Shown here: positions 1 through 5,407 of the stretch, in pieces | How the letters are laid out: the number at the start of each line of letters is the position of its first letter | How positions within the stretch are numbered: position 1 is the first letter of the stretch | From: CAZLGO01 sp964559295 | GTDB lineage: Archaea > Methanobacteriota > Methanobacteria > Methanobacteriales > Methanobacteriaceae | Assembly (NCBI GenBank): GCA_964559295.1 | Contig: CAZLGO010000088.1 | Coordinates: 1-6,180, forward strand | Length of the DNA: 6,180 nucleotides | Direction of reading: 5' to 3' | Made by a program: the position numbers and the translations under genes | The notes under the pieces: generated by a model | Database searches by the model: none | What the model was told of the DNA's origin: nothing | The model's input: only the letters and a program-made list of their open reading frames with translations

Positions 1-528
1 GGTGTTTCAAAACTTCCTGTAATTAATAAAGAAGGTAAATTGGTAGGTATAATAACAAACACTGATATTATAAGATCTCACATTGAAAGATCCACTCCAA
101 TAAAGGTAAATTATCTAAATGAAACCTTAGGACAACTATACAATGTTAAGACAAGGATCCTAAGGATGAAGGTACCGATAGATAAACTCAAACCAACCCA
201 AAACAAGATATACGCTGATGAATTGCAAGGAAGGGAACATGAGCTTAAAAAAGGTCTTGCAGAACCAGCTATTGTTATTGAGACCGGAGATAGGTTCATC
301 TTAGTTGACGGTCACCACAGAACAGTTGCAGCATGTAATCTTGGACATAAAGAGATTGATTCTTATGTAATTCAACTTAAAAAAGACATAAAACTGGGTT
401 TGGAGAAAACTGCAGAGCGCAGCGGAATATCTTCCCTAAAAGATATAGAAATAATAGACGATGCTCAGCATCCCCTCATTGCCCTGACTGAGAGTTTAAA
501 AAAAAGGAGAGTAAAAAGTGAAAGATAA
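1..528 (+). CDS. CBS domain + ParB/sulfiredoxin-fold protein, 5' end outside window
   Basis: The frame is open from base 1, so the gene begins upstream; 175 residues are visible. Residues 1-25 look like the end of a CBS motif (KLPVINKEGKLVGIITNTD), a module that usually binds adenine nucleotides. Residues about 55-125 look like a ParB/Srx-type domain: a strand-rich start (MKVPIDKLKP), then FILVDGHHRTVAA with the diagnostic DGHHR at visible residues 103-107. A charged helical tail follows. Proteins of this kind are often annotated as ParB-like partition proteins. However, the DGHHR group also occurs in the free serine kinases SerK (Thermococcus kodakarensis) and SbnI (Staphylococcus), so a small-molecule kinase role is as plausible as DNA binding. 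The stop overlaps the hisE start by 11 bp, implying co-transcription and probably translational coupling. The domain calls are firm; the biochemical function is not. Confidence 0.85.
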   Translation, partial: GVSKLPVINKEGKLVGIITNTDIIRSHIERSTPIKVNYLNETLGQLYNVKTRILRMKVPIDKLKPTQNKIYADELQGREHELKKGLAEPAIVIETGDRFILVDGHHRTVAACNLGHKEIDSYVIQLKKDIKLGLEKTAERSGISSLKDIEIIDDAQHPLIALTESLKKRRVKSER

Positions 529-805
529 AATCATAAGGGAAGTTTATGAAGTCTTAGAGGATAGGCACAAGAATCCAATTGAATCATACACATCGCGGCT
601 TATGATAGACGATGAGAAGCCGGCTGAGGATAAGATACTTGAGAAGATTGGTGAGGAAGCTGCAGAGCTTATAATAGCATCTAAAAATGGTGATAATGTG
701 GTGCATGAGGCTGCTGACCTTATTTTTCATACGTTGCTTCTTCTTGTGTACAAAGGCGTTGAACTTGATGAACTTTTCGATGAGTTTGAAAGAAGAAGGC
801 ATTAA
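518..805 (+). CDS. hisE: Phosphoribosyl-ATP pyrophosphohydrolase (HisE)
   Basis: This 95-residue protein has the normal length for a stand-alone HisE. HisE hydrolyses phosphoribosyl-ATP to phosphoribosyl-AMP and pyrophosphate, the second step of histidine synthesis, in the cytoplasm. It shows the all-alpha NTP-pyrophosphatase metal-binding pattern: EKIGEEAAEL with E46, E47 and E50, followed by HEAADLIFH with E64 and D67. The N-terminal stretch (EDRHKNPIESYTSRL) is typical of HisE rather than of general MazG proteins. The start is GTG at 518, preceded by GGAG at 506-509 with 8 nt spacing. It overlaps the end of the CBS-ParB gene by 11 bp, so the two are probably one transcript. The gene ends with TAA. 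No other his gene is in view, which is common because archaeal his genes are often scattered. Confidence 0.95.
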   Translation: MKDKIIREVYEVLEDRHKNPIESYTSRLMIDDEKPAEDKILEKIGEEAAELIIASKNGDNVVHEAADLIFHTLLLLVYKGVELDELFDEFERRRH

Positions 806-822
806 AAGGGATTTGATGATAG

Positions 823-1334
823 GTTATAAAGATTATAAAAATTTTTGATTATCTTTTAAAAATAATAAAGAAAGAATACAAAGATGAGTTGATTTCAGTT
901 GTTCTCTACGGCTCTGTTGCCAGATGGAATGCCAGAAAGACTATCGATATTGATTTAATCGGGATGTTGAAAGATGCCCCTCCAGAATACCACAAAAGAA
1001 GCGATAGGTTGATTAAAACGTTAAAAAGACTTGAAAGTCAAAGGAATTTTTTAGATTAAAAAAAGAGTCTTATTCTGCTTATCTAAAACCAATCGTATTT
1101 TCAAAGTCAGAGGCAGAGGAAAACAGATCTCTTTTTTTAGATTTAATAGAGGATGGAATAATTCTTTATGATGAGATGATTTTTTAAAAAAAAGATTAAG
1201 ATCCCTTAAAAGGCTGGAAAGTTAGGTTCCAAGAGAGTTTTTTGAAAGATGAGACATGATATTGAATTCTAAAACCTGATTTAAAACCAGGAGAGGTATT
1301 CAAGCTATGGAAGATCTTGAAGAGGGATCTATAA
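823..1334 (+). pseudogene. Decayed minimal nucleotidyltransferase (MNT), antitoxin-type
   Basis: Three adjoining pieces together resemble one small nucleotidyltransferase. Piece 1 (823-1059) reads VVLYGSVARWNARKTIDIDL, an exact GS-x10-D-x-D catalytic signature with the Asp codons at 946 and 952. It stops at TAA 1057 just after a T6 run. Piece 2 resumes in the other frame from about 1053 (PIVFSKSEAEENRSLFLDL) and stops at TAA 1185 inside a T/A run. Piece 3 (about 1224-1334) encodes ILKPDLKPGEVFKL, the usual family ending. Just before it are two in-frame TGA codons where the family pattern would favour Trp (T-W-Y-W). No ATG, GTG or TTG start lies in frame between the TAG at 820 and the TTG at 889, well inside the domain. 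At least two frameshifts, several nonsense codons and a lost start make it inactive. In intact systems such an enzyme adenylylates and neutralises the HEPN partner, whose remains follow directly. Confidence 0.82.
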
Positions 1335-1336
1335 CA

Positions 1337-1359
1337 ATCAACCTTTAATAAAGGTTGAT
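1337..1359. repeat. Perfect 10-bp inverted repeat with 3-nt loop
   Basis: ATCAACCTTT at 1337-1346 pairs perfectly with AAAGGTTGAT at 1350-1359 around the loop AAT. It lies at the point where the first helix of the decayed HEPN gene has been lost. It is not followed by a T-run, so a terminator is unlikely. It may be a scar of an inverted duplication that accompanied the deletion. Confidence 0.7.
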
Positions 1360-1373
1360 CAAAACAGGAGGAT

Positions 1374-1397
1374 AAATCCTTATCGTTAAAAGGATTT
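1374..1397. repeat. 8-bp inverted repeat inside the HEPN relic
   Basis: AAATCCTT at 1374-1381 is complementary to AAGGATTT at 1390-1397, with an 8-nt loop. It lies 14 bp after the stronger hairpin. It is AT-rich and short enough to be chance. Confidence 0.35.
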
Positions 1398-1724
1398 TTA
1401 AAGGTATTGGGGATAGAATATCTCAAGCTCATGATGCTTGAGGAATTTTTGTATTGCAAGTCAGCGAAAAATTAAATGCCAAAAAAGAATCTTTGGAAAG
1501 AATCAAAGATATTTCAGCAAGATTAGGTAGGGAAAGAGAACCTTCATTTTACTTTGAAAGATTGTATACAGCAGATGACGCAAAAAAAGGCTTTATGGGA
1601 TGCAAAATTTGTTTTTGATTTTGTTAATGAGCTATTTAGAAGTTTTAAAGTTGGGGAATAATAATGTAGAAGAATTTGAGCTAACTCCTTTATTCTTTTA
1701 TTTATCTCTTCCATAACCTTATTT

Positions 1725-1781
1725 TTACGGCTCCCTATCGGTTATTGGAACATCTGCGTTCCCGGGTTTAAATTTATGGAA
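1725..1781 (-). pseudogene. Relic of a comE 3' end (sulfopyruvate decarboxylase beta subunit)
   Basis: Read on the minus strand, 1767-1728 encodes KPGNADVPITDREP before a TAA. The intact ComE in this window has KPGNADVPIIDMEP at residues 154-167, so 12 of 14 residues match. At DNA level 1729-1771 matches 4901-4943 at 39 of 43 positions by eye, including 22 consecutive identical bases. The preceding residues FHKF may correspond to VHVKV of ComE with one codon lost. Beyond the TAA, a one-base frame change gives a lysine- and glutamate-rich helix-like stretch (KNKVMEEINKRIKEL) resembling a longer ComE tail, but that part is uncertain. The rest of the gene is absent. It lies directly beyond the HEPN relic, on the opposite strand and in the same orientation as the intact comE. 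Confidence 0.78.
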
Positions 1782-1854
1782 GTTTAATACACTTATCTTT
1801 CGCGTATTTTTAGAATGATAATCGTAATATTTAAACTTTTCGGTTTTAACAAAA

Positions 1855-1887
1855 TAAAAAAATATAAATATATTGGTATATACTTAA
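1855..1887 (+). promoter_or_regulatory. Archaeal TATA/BRE promoter of the 578-residue secreted protein
   Basis: A purine-rich A-run leads into AATATAAATATA at 1861-1872, a good archaeal box A with a BRE-like A-tract before it. A second TATA-like element, GTATATACTT, lies at 1877-1886. Transcription from either would start near 1893-1910, giving an untranslated leader of about 70-90 nt. The stretch 1782-1981 contains no gene. Confidence 0.55.
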
Positions 1888-1966
1888 TACATATTTTTCC
1901 AACAACAGGATTATCATATTAAAAACCCTGATACATCTGATTCCAATCTATAATGAAGATTAAACA

Positions 1967-1972
1967 AGGAGG
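1967..1972 (+). promoter_or_regulatory. Strong Shine-Dalgarno deciding the start at 1982
   Basis: AGGAGG at 1967-1972 is 9 nt before ATG 1982. This favours the first Met over the Met at residue 4, which would be 18 nt away. A 10-codon open frame starting at ATG 1953 reads through this site and ends in an ATGA overlap with the gene start; it is probably incidental. Confidence 0.7.
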
Positions 1973-1981
1973 AAGTGAAAT

Positions 1982-3718
1982 ATGAAAGAGATGAGAACCA
2001 AAATCTTGGCAATAATTTTCATTGCGTTATTTGCGTTGTCTGTGCCGGCAGCCAGCGCCAAACTTATGAACGTAACGGATCTGGGAGAAAATGATAAACT
2101 AGGTAGGGCAGGAGATAAAGCCTTGGTGGTAGAATATGTAAAACAAGAGCTCCAAAAATTGAGATCAGAAGTCGAACAGCTTGACGTGAACCAAGGAGTT
2201 AAAAAGAGTCTTTTGGTTAAAGTAGATGCTGCATCAGAGAAAAATGATAAAGCTTTACAGTTTGCTTTAGAGGGAAAGGAGGATCAAGCTGATAATATGC
2301 TTAAATCTGTAAGCAACATCTTAAATGCGTTTAAAAATGAATTAGAAGCCCAAAGTGGAAAGAAAATAGCCACAGATGATGCAGAAAATCTAATTCAACA
2401 TACAAATGAAATTATAAAAGGCATTGAAGAATGGGATAGTACTGATGAATTGTTATCTAAATTAGAAAATGCTATCAATAAATTAAATAACGTTACTCCC
2501 ACAACAGACTATGCAGAGGTCGAGAATCTCGTGACAGAGGTAGAAAACATCATACAAGAACTACAAGCAAGGGGATATAATGTTTATCTTAATGAAGAGA
2601 TACCAGCAATTATAGTAGAAACACCAGGCGTAGGAATACGAAACATATACCTATTTGAACTAGGTGCTGCCATAGGTGCATTTGAGGCTGTATATGAAAT
2701 ACATTATATACAGAATGTTGAGAATAAGACAGTTTGTTTTGAATGCCAGAAAAAAATTTTTGCATCAAGGATTTCAAGTGCGTTTGCCGGAGACTTAATA
2801 GTTCATTGGGCTGTTGTTAAATGGGGTCTTAAGCTGGGACCAGTTGAAGATGCAATAGCTGAAATTACAGAGTATGGACTTGATAAGCTGATAGATGATA
2901 TAATGGATAAAATAGATCCATGTGATGATCCTTGGTGCTTTTTTGGTGCAGCAGACCTTGTTGCAACTATTGATGATGTACTGAGTCACGCATATGTAAA
3001 TCAAACTTATACGATAAATACAACCATATCCAACCTGGGACATTCACGTGCAGAGCAATTTAATGTAGCCTTTTATGATAATAATACATTGATAGGTAAT
3101 CAATCTGTAGGACGATTAGATCCCAAAGATTCGATCAAACTACAGTTTAACTGGAAACCAACATGGACTGGAACACATGAATTAATGGTATTTGCAGATT
3201 CAGAATTTAAATACCCATGGGGTGAGGTGTATGAACCAGATGAATATAACAACATTGATAAAATCCAACTGATTGTTTATCCACCAGGATATGTAGAATG
3301 CACGCTTTACAACACAAAATGGGTTCCGTCCGGTTCAGATCCAACACAACCTCTCTATATGGTGTGGTATTATAAAACAGATCGGCCGGTACTACTTAGC
3401 CCAGGTATGAGGACGCCCACGTTTATATACCATACAACCCAACCGGTTTATAGCCCAACAGGTTTTCAGGTGTTTTATCCCTATGGAGCGATATGGCAAT
3501 TTTATGGAGATTCAGAAGATGGACCCTGGCATCCATGCTGGTTTAACCCATATGTGGCATGCCAGCCCGACGTGACTGAATATAGTGTCAAACATTGGGC
3601 AATGGGTTTTGGATATTACCAATATTTCGCTGTGAAGATGACGACAGGTGCAGGCCCCTGGCCAAGTCCCATATTAAAAACATTTTTGGAGGATTTTGAA
3701 ATTAGGGAGAACGTTTAG
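1982..3718 (+). CDS. Secreted coiled-coil/CARDB-domain surface protein, 578 aa
   Basis: Residues 1-26 form a clear Sec signal peptide: a basic start, the hydrophobic core ILAIIFIALFALSVPA, and cleavage after ASA at 24-26. Residues about 45-200 are charged and helical, rich in E, K, N and L, and look like coiled coil. Residues 215-310 are more hydrophobic helices with a CxxC pair (C252, C255). Residues about 312-433 look like a CARDB beta-sandwich: ADLVATID, then VNQTYTINTTISNLGHSRAE, IGNQSVGRL and the closing E-DEYNNIDKIQL. C314 and C319 just precede it. Residues 436-578 are rich in Trp, Tyr and Pro, with C440, C519 and C527; I do not recognise them. Several N-x-S/T sites (N30, N170, N248, N340, N346, N367, N373) suit an exported glycoprotein. 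There is no C-terminal membrane anchor before the TAG stop. CARDB domains usually mediate adhesion or cell-surface interactions; no enzymatic motif is visible. Confidence 0.85.
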   Translation: MKEMRTKILAIIFIALFALSVPAASAKLMNVTDLGENDKLGRAGDKALVVEYVKQELQKLRSEVEQLDVNQGVKKSLLVKVDAASEKNDKALQFALEGKEDQADNMLKSVSNILNAFKNELEAQSGKKIATDDAENLIQHTNEIIKGIEEWDSTDELLSKLENAINKLNNVTPTTDYAEVENLVTEVENIIQELQARGYNVYLNEEIPAIIVETPGVGIRNIYLFELGAAIGAFEAVYEIHYIQNVENKTVCFECQKKIFASRISSAFAGDLIVHWAVVKWGLKLGPVEDAIAEITEYGLDKLIDDIMDKIDPCDDPWCFFGAADLVATIDDVLSHAYVNQTYTINTTISNLGHSRAEQFNVAFYDNNTLIGNQSVGRLDPKDSIKLQFNWKPTWTGTHELMVFADSEFKYPWGEVYEPDEYNNIDKIQLIVYPPGYVECTLYNTKWVPSGSDPTQPLYMVWYYKTDRPVLLSPGMRTPTFIYHTTQPVYSPTGFQVFYPYGAIWQFYGDSEDGPWHPCWFNPYVACQPDVTEYSVKHWAMGFGYYQYFAVKMTTGAGPWPSPILKTFLEDFEIRENV

Positions 3719-3754
3719 CCAGCAAAAGAAAACTATAACATCAGATAGTAGAAA

Positions 3755-3922
3755 ATGATAGATCAATTATTTGGGATTGAAAGTATTAACTATTCTTTAT
3801 TGGCAATAATGATACTTTCAATCTCTTCTATCTACTTATATAGCCTAACTCTGGTTATTTTTTTAAAATTGGAAAATATAGAGGGATGGTTAGTTTATTG
3901 GAAATATAAATACTTATTTTAG
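3755..3922 (+). CDS. Possible 55-aa single-helix membrane protein or in-frame extension
   Basis: The open frame from ATG 3755 to TAG 3920 encodes one hydrophobic helix at about residues 12-37 (LLAIMILSISSIYLYSLTLV), followed by a charged, aromatic tail (EGWLVYWKYKYLF). No convincing Shine-Dalgarno precedes it. It is exactly in frame with the upstream secreted protein and separated from it only by amber codons: TAG at 3716, then TAG TAG at 3746-3751. It could be a separate tiny gene, the lost tail of a once longer protein, or non-coding sequence with a chance hydrophobic frame. A 12-bp inverted repeat lies inside it, which argues mildly for non-coding or regulatory DNA. Confidence 0.3.
   Translation: MIDQLFGIESINYSLLAIMILSISSIYLYSLTLVIFLKLENIEGWLVYWKYKYLF
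3773..3825. repeat. 12-bp perfect inverted repeat, possible 3'-end structure
   Basis: GATTGAAAGTAT at 3775-3786 is the exact complement of ATACTTTCAATC at 3812-3823, separated by 25 nt. The stem can extend outward through a G-U and a G-C pair (3773-3825). A run of seven T lies at 3858-3864, 33 nt downstream. It sits 55 bp after the stop of the secreted-protein gene, so it may shape or protect the 3' end of that mRNA. Archaeal termination mainly uses T-runs, so calling it a terminator would be speculative. Confidence 0.6.
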
Positions 3923-4013
3923 TATTCTTCTTTTGATATCAACATACACCTTATAAATTAAATATTATTGGAAATGATAATCTTTTCAAAACAACACTTG
4001 CAACTTTCCATAT

Positions 4014-4382
4014 TCATGAAATTATCCTGAAATCGGGATTTGGATTCCAATTAGTTCCGTTATATGACCAAGTACCATTCCATACATGTCCGCTATCTTC
4101 TATTACGATTTTAACTTCTGCAGTGTTCCCCGAAATCCTATAACTGGCATTTTTAATTCTCAAAACTCCGATTATTTTACTCTTATTGCTTTTTATGTTT
4201 TCACCTTCTCCTTGTTGTAATAAATAGTTATCAACGTCTTGCCCCAGCTGATAACTTTTATTCCCTTTTTCTCGTATTTTCATTACTTCTTTTTGCTTGT
4301 CTGAAAAAAATAAACACCCAGAAAACAATATAACAAAAACCATTAAACCTATTATCGCCAACGCATATTTCATAAAAAACAT
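4014..4382 (-). CDS. Small predicted lipoprotein, function unknown
   Basis: This 122-residue protein starts with a short lysine-containing N-terminus, a hydrophobic core (ALAIIGLMVFVILF) and the lipobox FSGC. Cys23 is the probable lipidated residue. The mature part of about 100 residues begins with a charged helical stretch (about 27-70), followed by strand-like sequence (IGVLRIKNASYRI, NTAEVKIVIED, WNGTWSYNGTNW). That small beta-rich layout is seen in many surface lipoproteins and does not reveal a function. Five N-x-S/T sites (N41, N66, N78, N102, N108) fit an extracellular location. Met4 is an alternative start and would have GGGATG six bases upstream; either gives the same mature protein. 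The gene is divergent from the small membrane protein at 4517 and convergent with the secreted-protein gene. Confidence 0.7.
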   Translation of the reverse strand: MFFMKYALAIIGLMVFVILFSGCLFFSDKQKEVMKIREKGNKSYQLGQDVDNYLLQQGEGENIKSNKSKIIGVLRIKNASYRISGNTAEVKIVIEDSGHVWNGTWSYNGTNWNPNPDFRIIS

Positions 4383-4516
4383 CCCATGTTAATAAAATAA
4401 TAGATGATTGTATTTGTATAGCCATCTCTCTCTTTAAAAGATTTTCGGTTTTTTGCGGCAGCCGGCAGATAAGTGCAACCTATATTTACTTAACAATCAA
4501 TTTAGTTGCTTTTGAA
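4383..4516. promoter_or_regulatory. Divergent promoter region between lipoprotein and small membrane protein
   Basis: On the plus strand CTATATTTA at 4480-4488 is a TATA-like element. It would place transcription start near 4510, almost at ATG 4517, so that message may be nearly leaderless; this fits the missing Shine-Dalgarno. On the minus strand, CTTTTAAAG (about 4432-4440) and CTATACAAATA (about 4413-4423) are candidate TATA elements for the lipoprotein gene. A GC-rich patch at 4455-4467 (GCGGCAGCCGGC) stands out in the AT-rich gap. Confidence 0.4.
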
Positions 4517-4711
4517 ATGTTCCTATTATTTCTTGTTCTTTTAATTGTCCTAATTTCAGATATCATCGGTTTATATTCAGAGGCAGAGAAAGTCGACTTG
4601 AAAACCATTTCTAAGAAATTTGAGCCTAAAAACATTACTAAAACTTATGTTTATGTCCTTATCTTGTTATTGTTTATGGAAATAGGATTTTATCTGGTAT
4701 TTCTTCATTAA
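4517..4711 (+). CDS. Small two-helix membrane protein, function unknown
   Basis: The 64-residue product has a hydrophobic N-terminal segment (FLLFLVLLIVLISDIIGLY), a polar lysine- and glutamate-rich loop at residues 21-42, and a second hydrophobic segment (YVYVLILLLFMEIGFYLVF) ending at the C-terminus. This is a helical hairpin layout. No family is recognised. No Shine-Dalgarno precedes ATG 4517, but a TATA-like box about 30 bp upstream suits a near-leaderless transcript. The same frame is open for 47 codons upstream, back to a TAA at 4373, without any ATG, GTG or TTG, and the residues just before the Met (YIYLTINLVAFE) are also hydrophobic. The gene may therefore be the remaining part of a longer protein. 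It ends with TAA. Confidence 0.5.
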   Translation: MFLLFLVLLIVLISDIIGLYSEAEKVDLKTISKKFEPKNITKTYVYVLILLLFMEIGFYLVFLH

Positions 4712-4848
4712 TTAGTAGGCTGATAGTTCTGTAATTAGACTGATAAATTAAATGTGTATTCCTTGCCAAACCATTGAATTTTCTAGTTAATTGGATTTAG
4801 CATTGAATTTAAAAGAAGTTATGCAGGATGTTATGATATTAAAGCATT

Positions 4849-5400
4849 CTAAAAAGTATTTTTCATTACTTCTTTTTTGAACCTAGCTTTTATCGTCTCT
4901 GGTTCCATATCGATTATTGGAACATCTGCGTTCCCTGGTTTAACCTTCACATGAACAAAAGAAGGTCCTTTTACATCTAAAACTTTCTTAAAATTTATCT
5001 CATCATCAAAAACAAAAATACTCTTAAATCCTACGGCTTCTGCAACTTTCAAAAGGTCTATCGTCGTTGTATAGGTGCACTGAAATCCAGTGGAACCATA
5101 ACACTGATTATCAAAAACCACGAGAATTAAGTTTTCTGGATTCTGATTGTAGATGGTCGCAAGAGTCCCAAAATTCATAAGCAAAGATCCGTCTCCATCG
5201 AGGACTACAACCTTTCTTTCTTGAGAAAGAGCCAAACCCAAGCCTATGGAAGATGCAAGGCCCATGGAACCCAACATGTAAAAATGGGTCGGCGAGTCTT
5301 TAATATGGTAAAGCTCTCTGGATGGAAATCCAAGATTACAGATTACAAGCTCATCTTCGAGCTTTTCAACGACTTTTGAAATTGCTTCAATTCGTTCCAT
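4849..5400 (-). CDS. comE: Sulfopyruvate decarboxylase, beta subunit (ComE)
   Basis: ComE carries the thiamine-diphosphate (PP) domain of the enzyme that decarboxylates sulfopyruvate to sulfoacetaldehyde in coenzyme M synthesis. It acts in the cytoplasm with ComD. The 183-residue product has the usual length. The cofactor motif runs from GDGSLLMNFG (G69-D70-G71) to FDNQCYGSTG (D97-N98), the expected GDG-x(~26)-N spacing for Mg2+ and diphosphate binding. The C-terminal signature KPGNADVPI is at 154-162. The frame is open up to 5475, but that longer start would overlap comD and add an unrelated 25 residues. The Met at 5400 begins MERIEAISKVVEKL like other ComE proteins and follows the comD stop by 7 nt, with GGTAG in the comD end as a weak ribosome site. 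It ends with TAG. Confidence 0.92.
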   Translation of the reverse strand: MERIEAISKVVEKLEDELVICNLGFPSRELYHIKDSPTHFYMLGSMGLASSIGLGLALSQERKVVVLDGDGSLLMNFGTLATIYNQNPENLILVVFDNQCYGSTGFQCTYTTTIDLLKVAEAVGFKSIFVFDDEINFKKVLDVKGPSFVHVKVKPGNADVPIIDMEPETIKARFKKEVMKNTF

Positions 5401-5407
5401 TTTTACA

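Larger units (their letters stand above)
1307..1661 (+). pseudogene. Decayed HEPN-domain protein (toxin-type partner of the MNT)
   Basis: The relic begins at ATG 1307, overlapping the tail of the nucleotidyltransferase. It reads MEDLEEGSITINL and stops at 1346. The next pieces are in shifting frames: LSLKGFLKVLGIEY (about 1377-1421), then QAHDA followed by an in-frame TGA at 1439. After that comes VSEKLNAKKESLERIKDISA, with REREPSFYFERLYTADDAKK up to about 1558. The final piece is KALWDAKFVFDFVNELF, ending at TAA 1659. The order (LK-LGIEY, P/Q-HD-G, REPSFYFE, A-FVFDFV) matches four-helix HEPN proteins found beside MNT genes in archaea. Roughly the first helix is missing around 1346-1362, exactly where a perfect hairpin sits. 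At least three frame changes and two stops make it non-functional. HEPN partners are usually RNases; no RX4-6H motif can be confirmed here. Confidence 0.75.

Noticed and set aside
40..42. TTG at 40 as the start of the CBS-ParB gene
   Set aside because: The frame is open back to base 1 and encodes the preceding part of the CBS motif, so the gene starts outside the window.
584..802. Minus-strand ORF opposite hisE
   Set aside because: It is a shadow of a clearly recognised gene with no family resemblance of its own. The same applies to antisense frames at 111-299, 2795-3043, 5322-5522 and 5690-5947.
1242..1265. TGA read as tryptophan (code change) in the MNT relic
   Set aside because: Intact genes here use TGG for Trp and the lipoprotein gene ends in TGA; the relic also has frameshifts, so ordinary decay explains it.
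1196..1459. Minus-strand ORF of 87 codons
   Set aside because: It is antisense to the decayed MNT and HEPN genes, which explain the sequence on the plus strand.
1953..1985. Ten-codon leader ORF overlapping the start of the secreted-protein gene
   Set aside because: It reads through the Shine-Dalgarno, has no ribosome site of its own and no recognisable regulatory peptide pattern.
4712..4848. Short imperfect direct repeats (AATTAG...CTGATA; CATTGAATTT twice) in the gap after the small membrane protein
   Set aside because: They are short, AT-rich and irregularly spaced, with no unit array; chance is sufficient. No CRISPR-like repeat-spacer pattern or tRNA was seen anywhere in the window.
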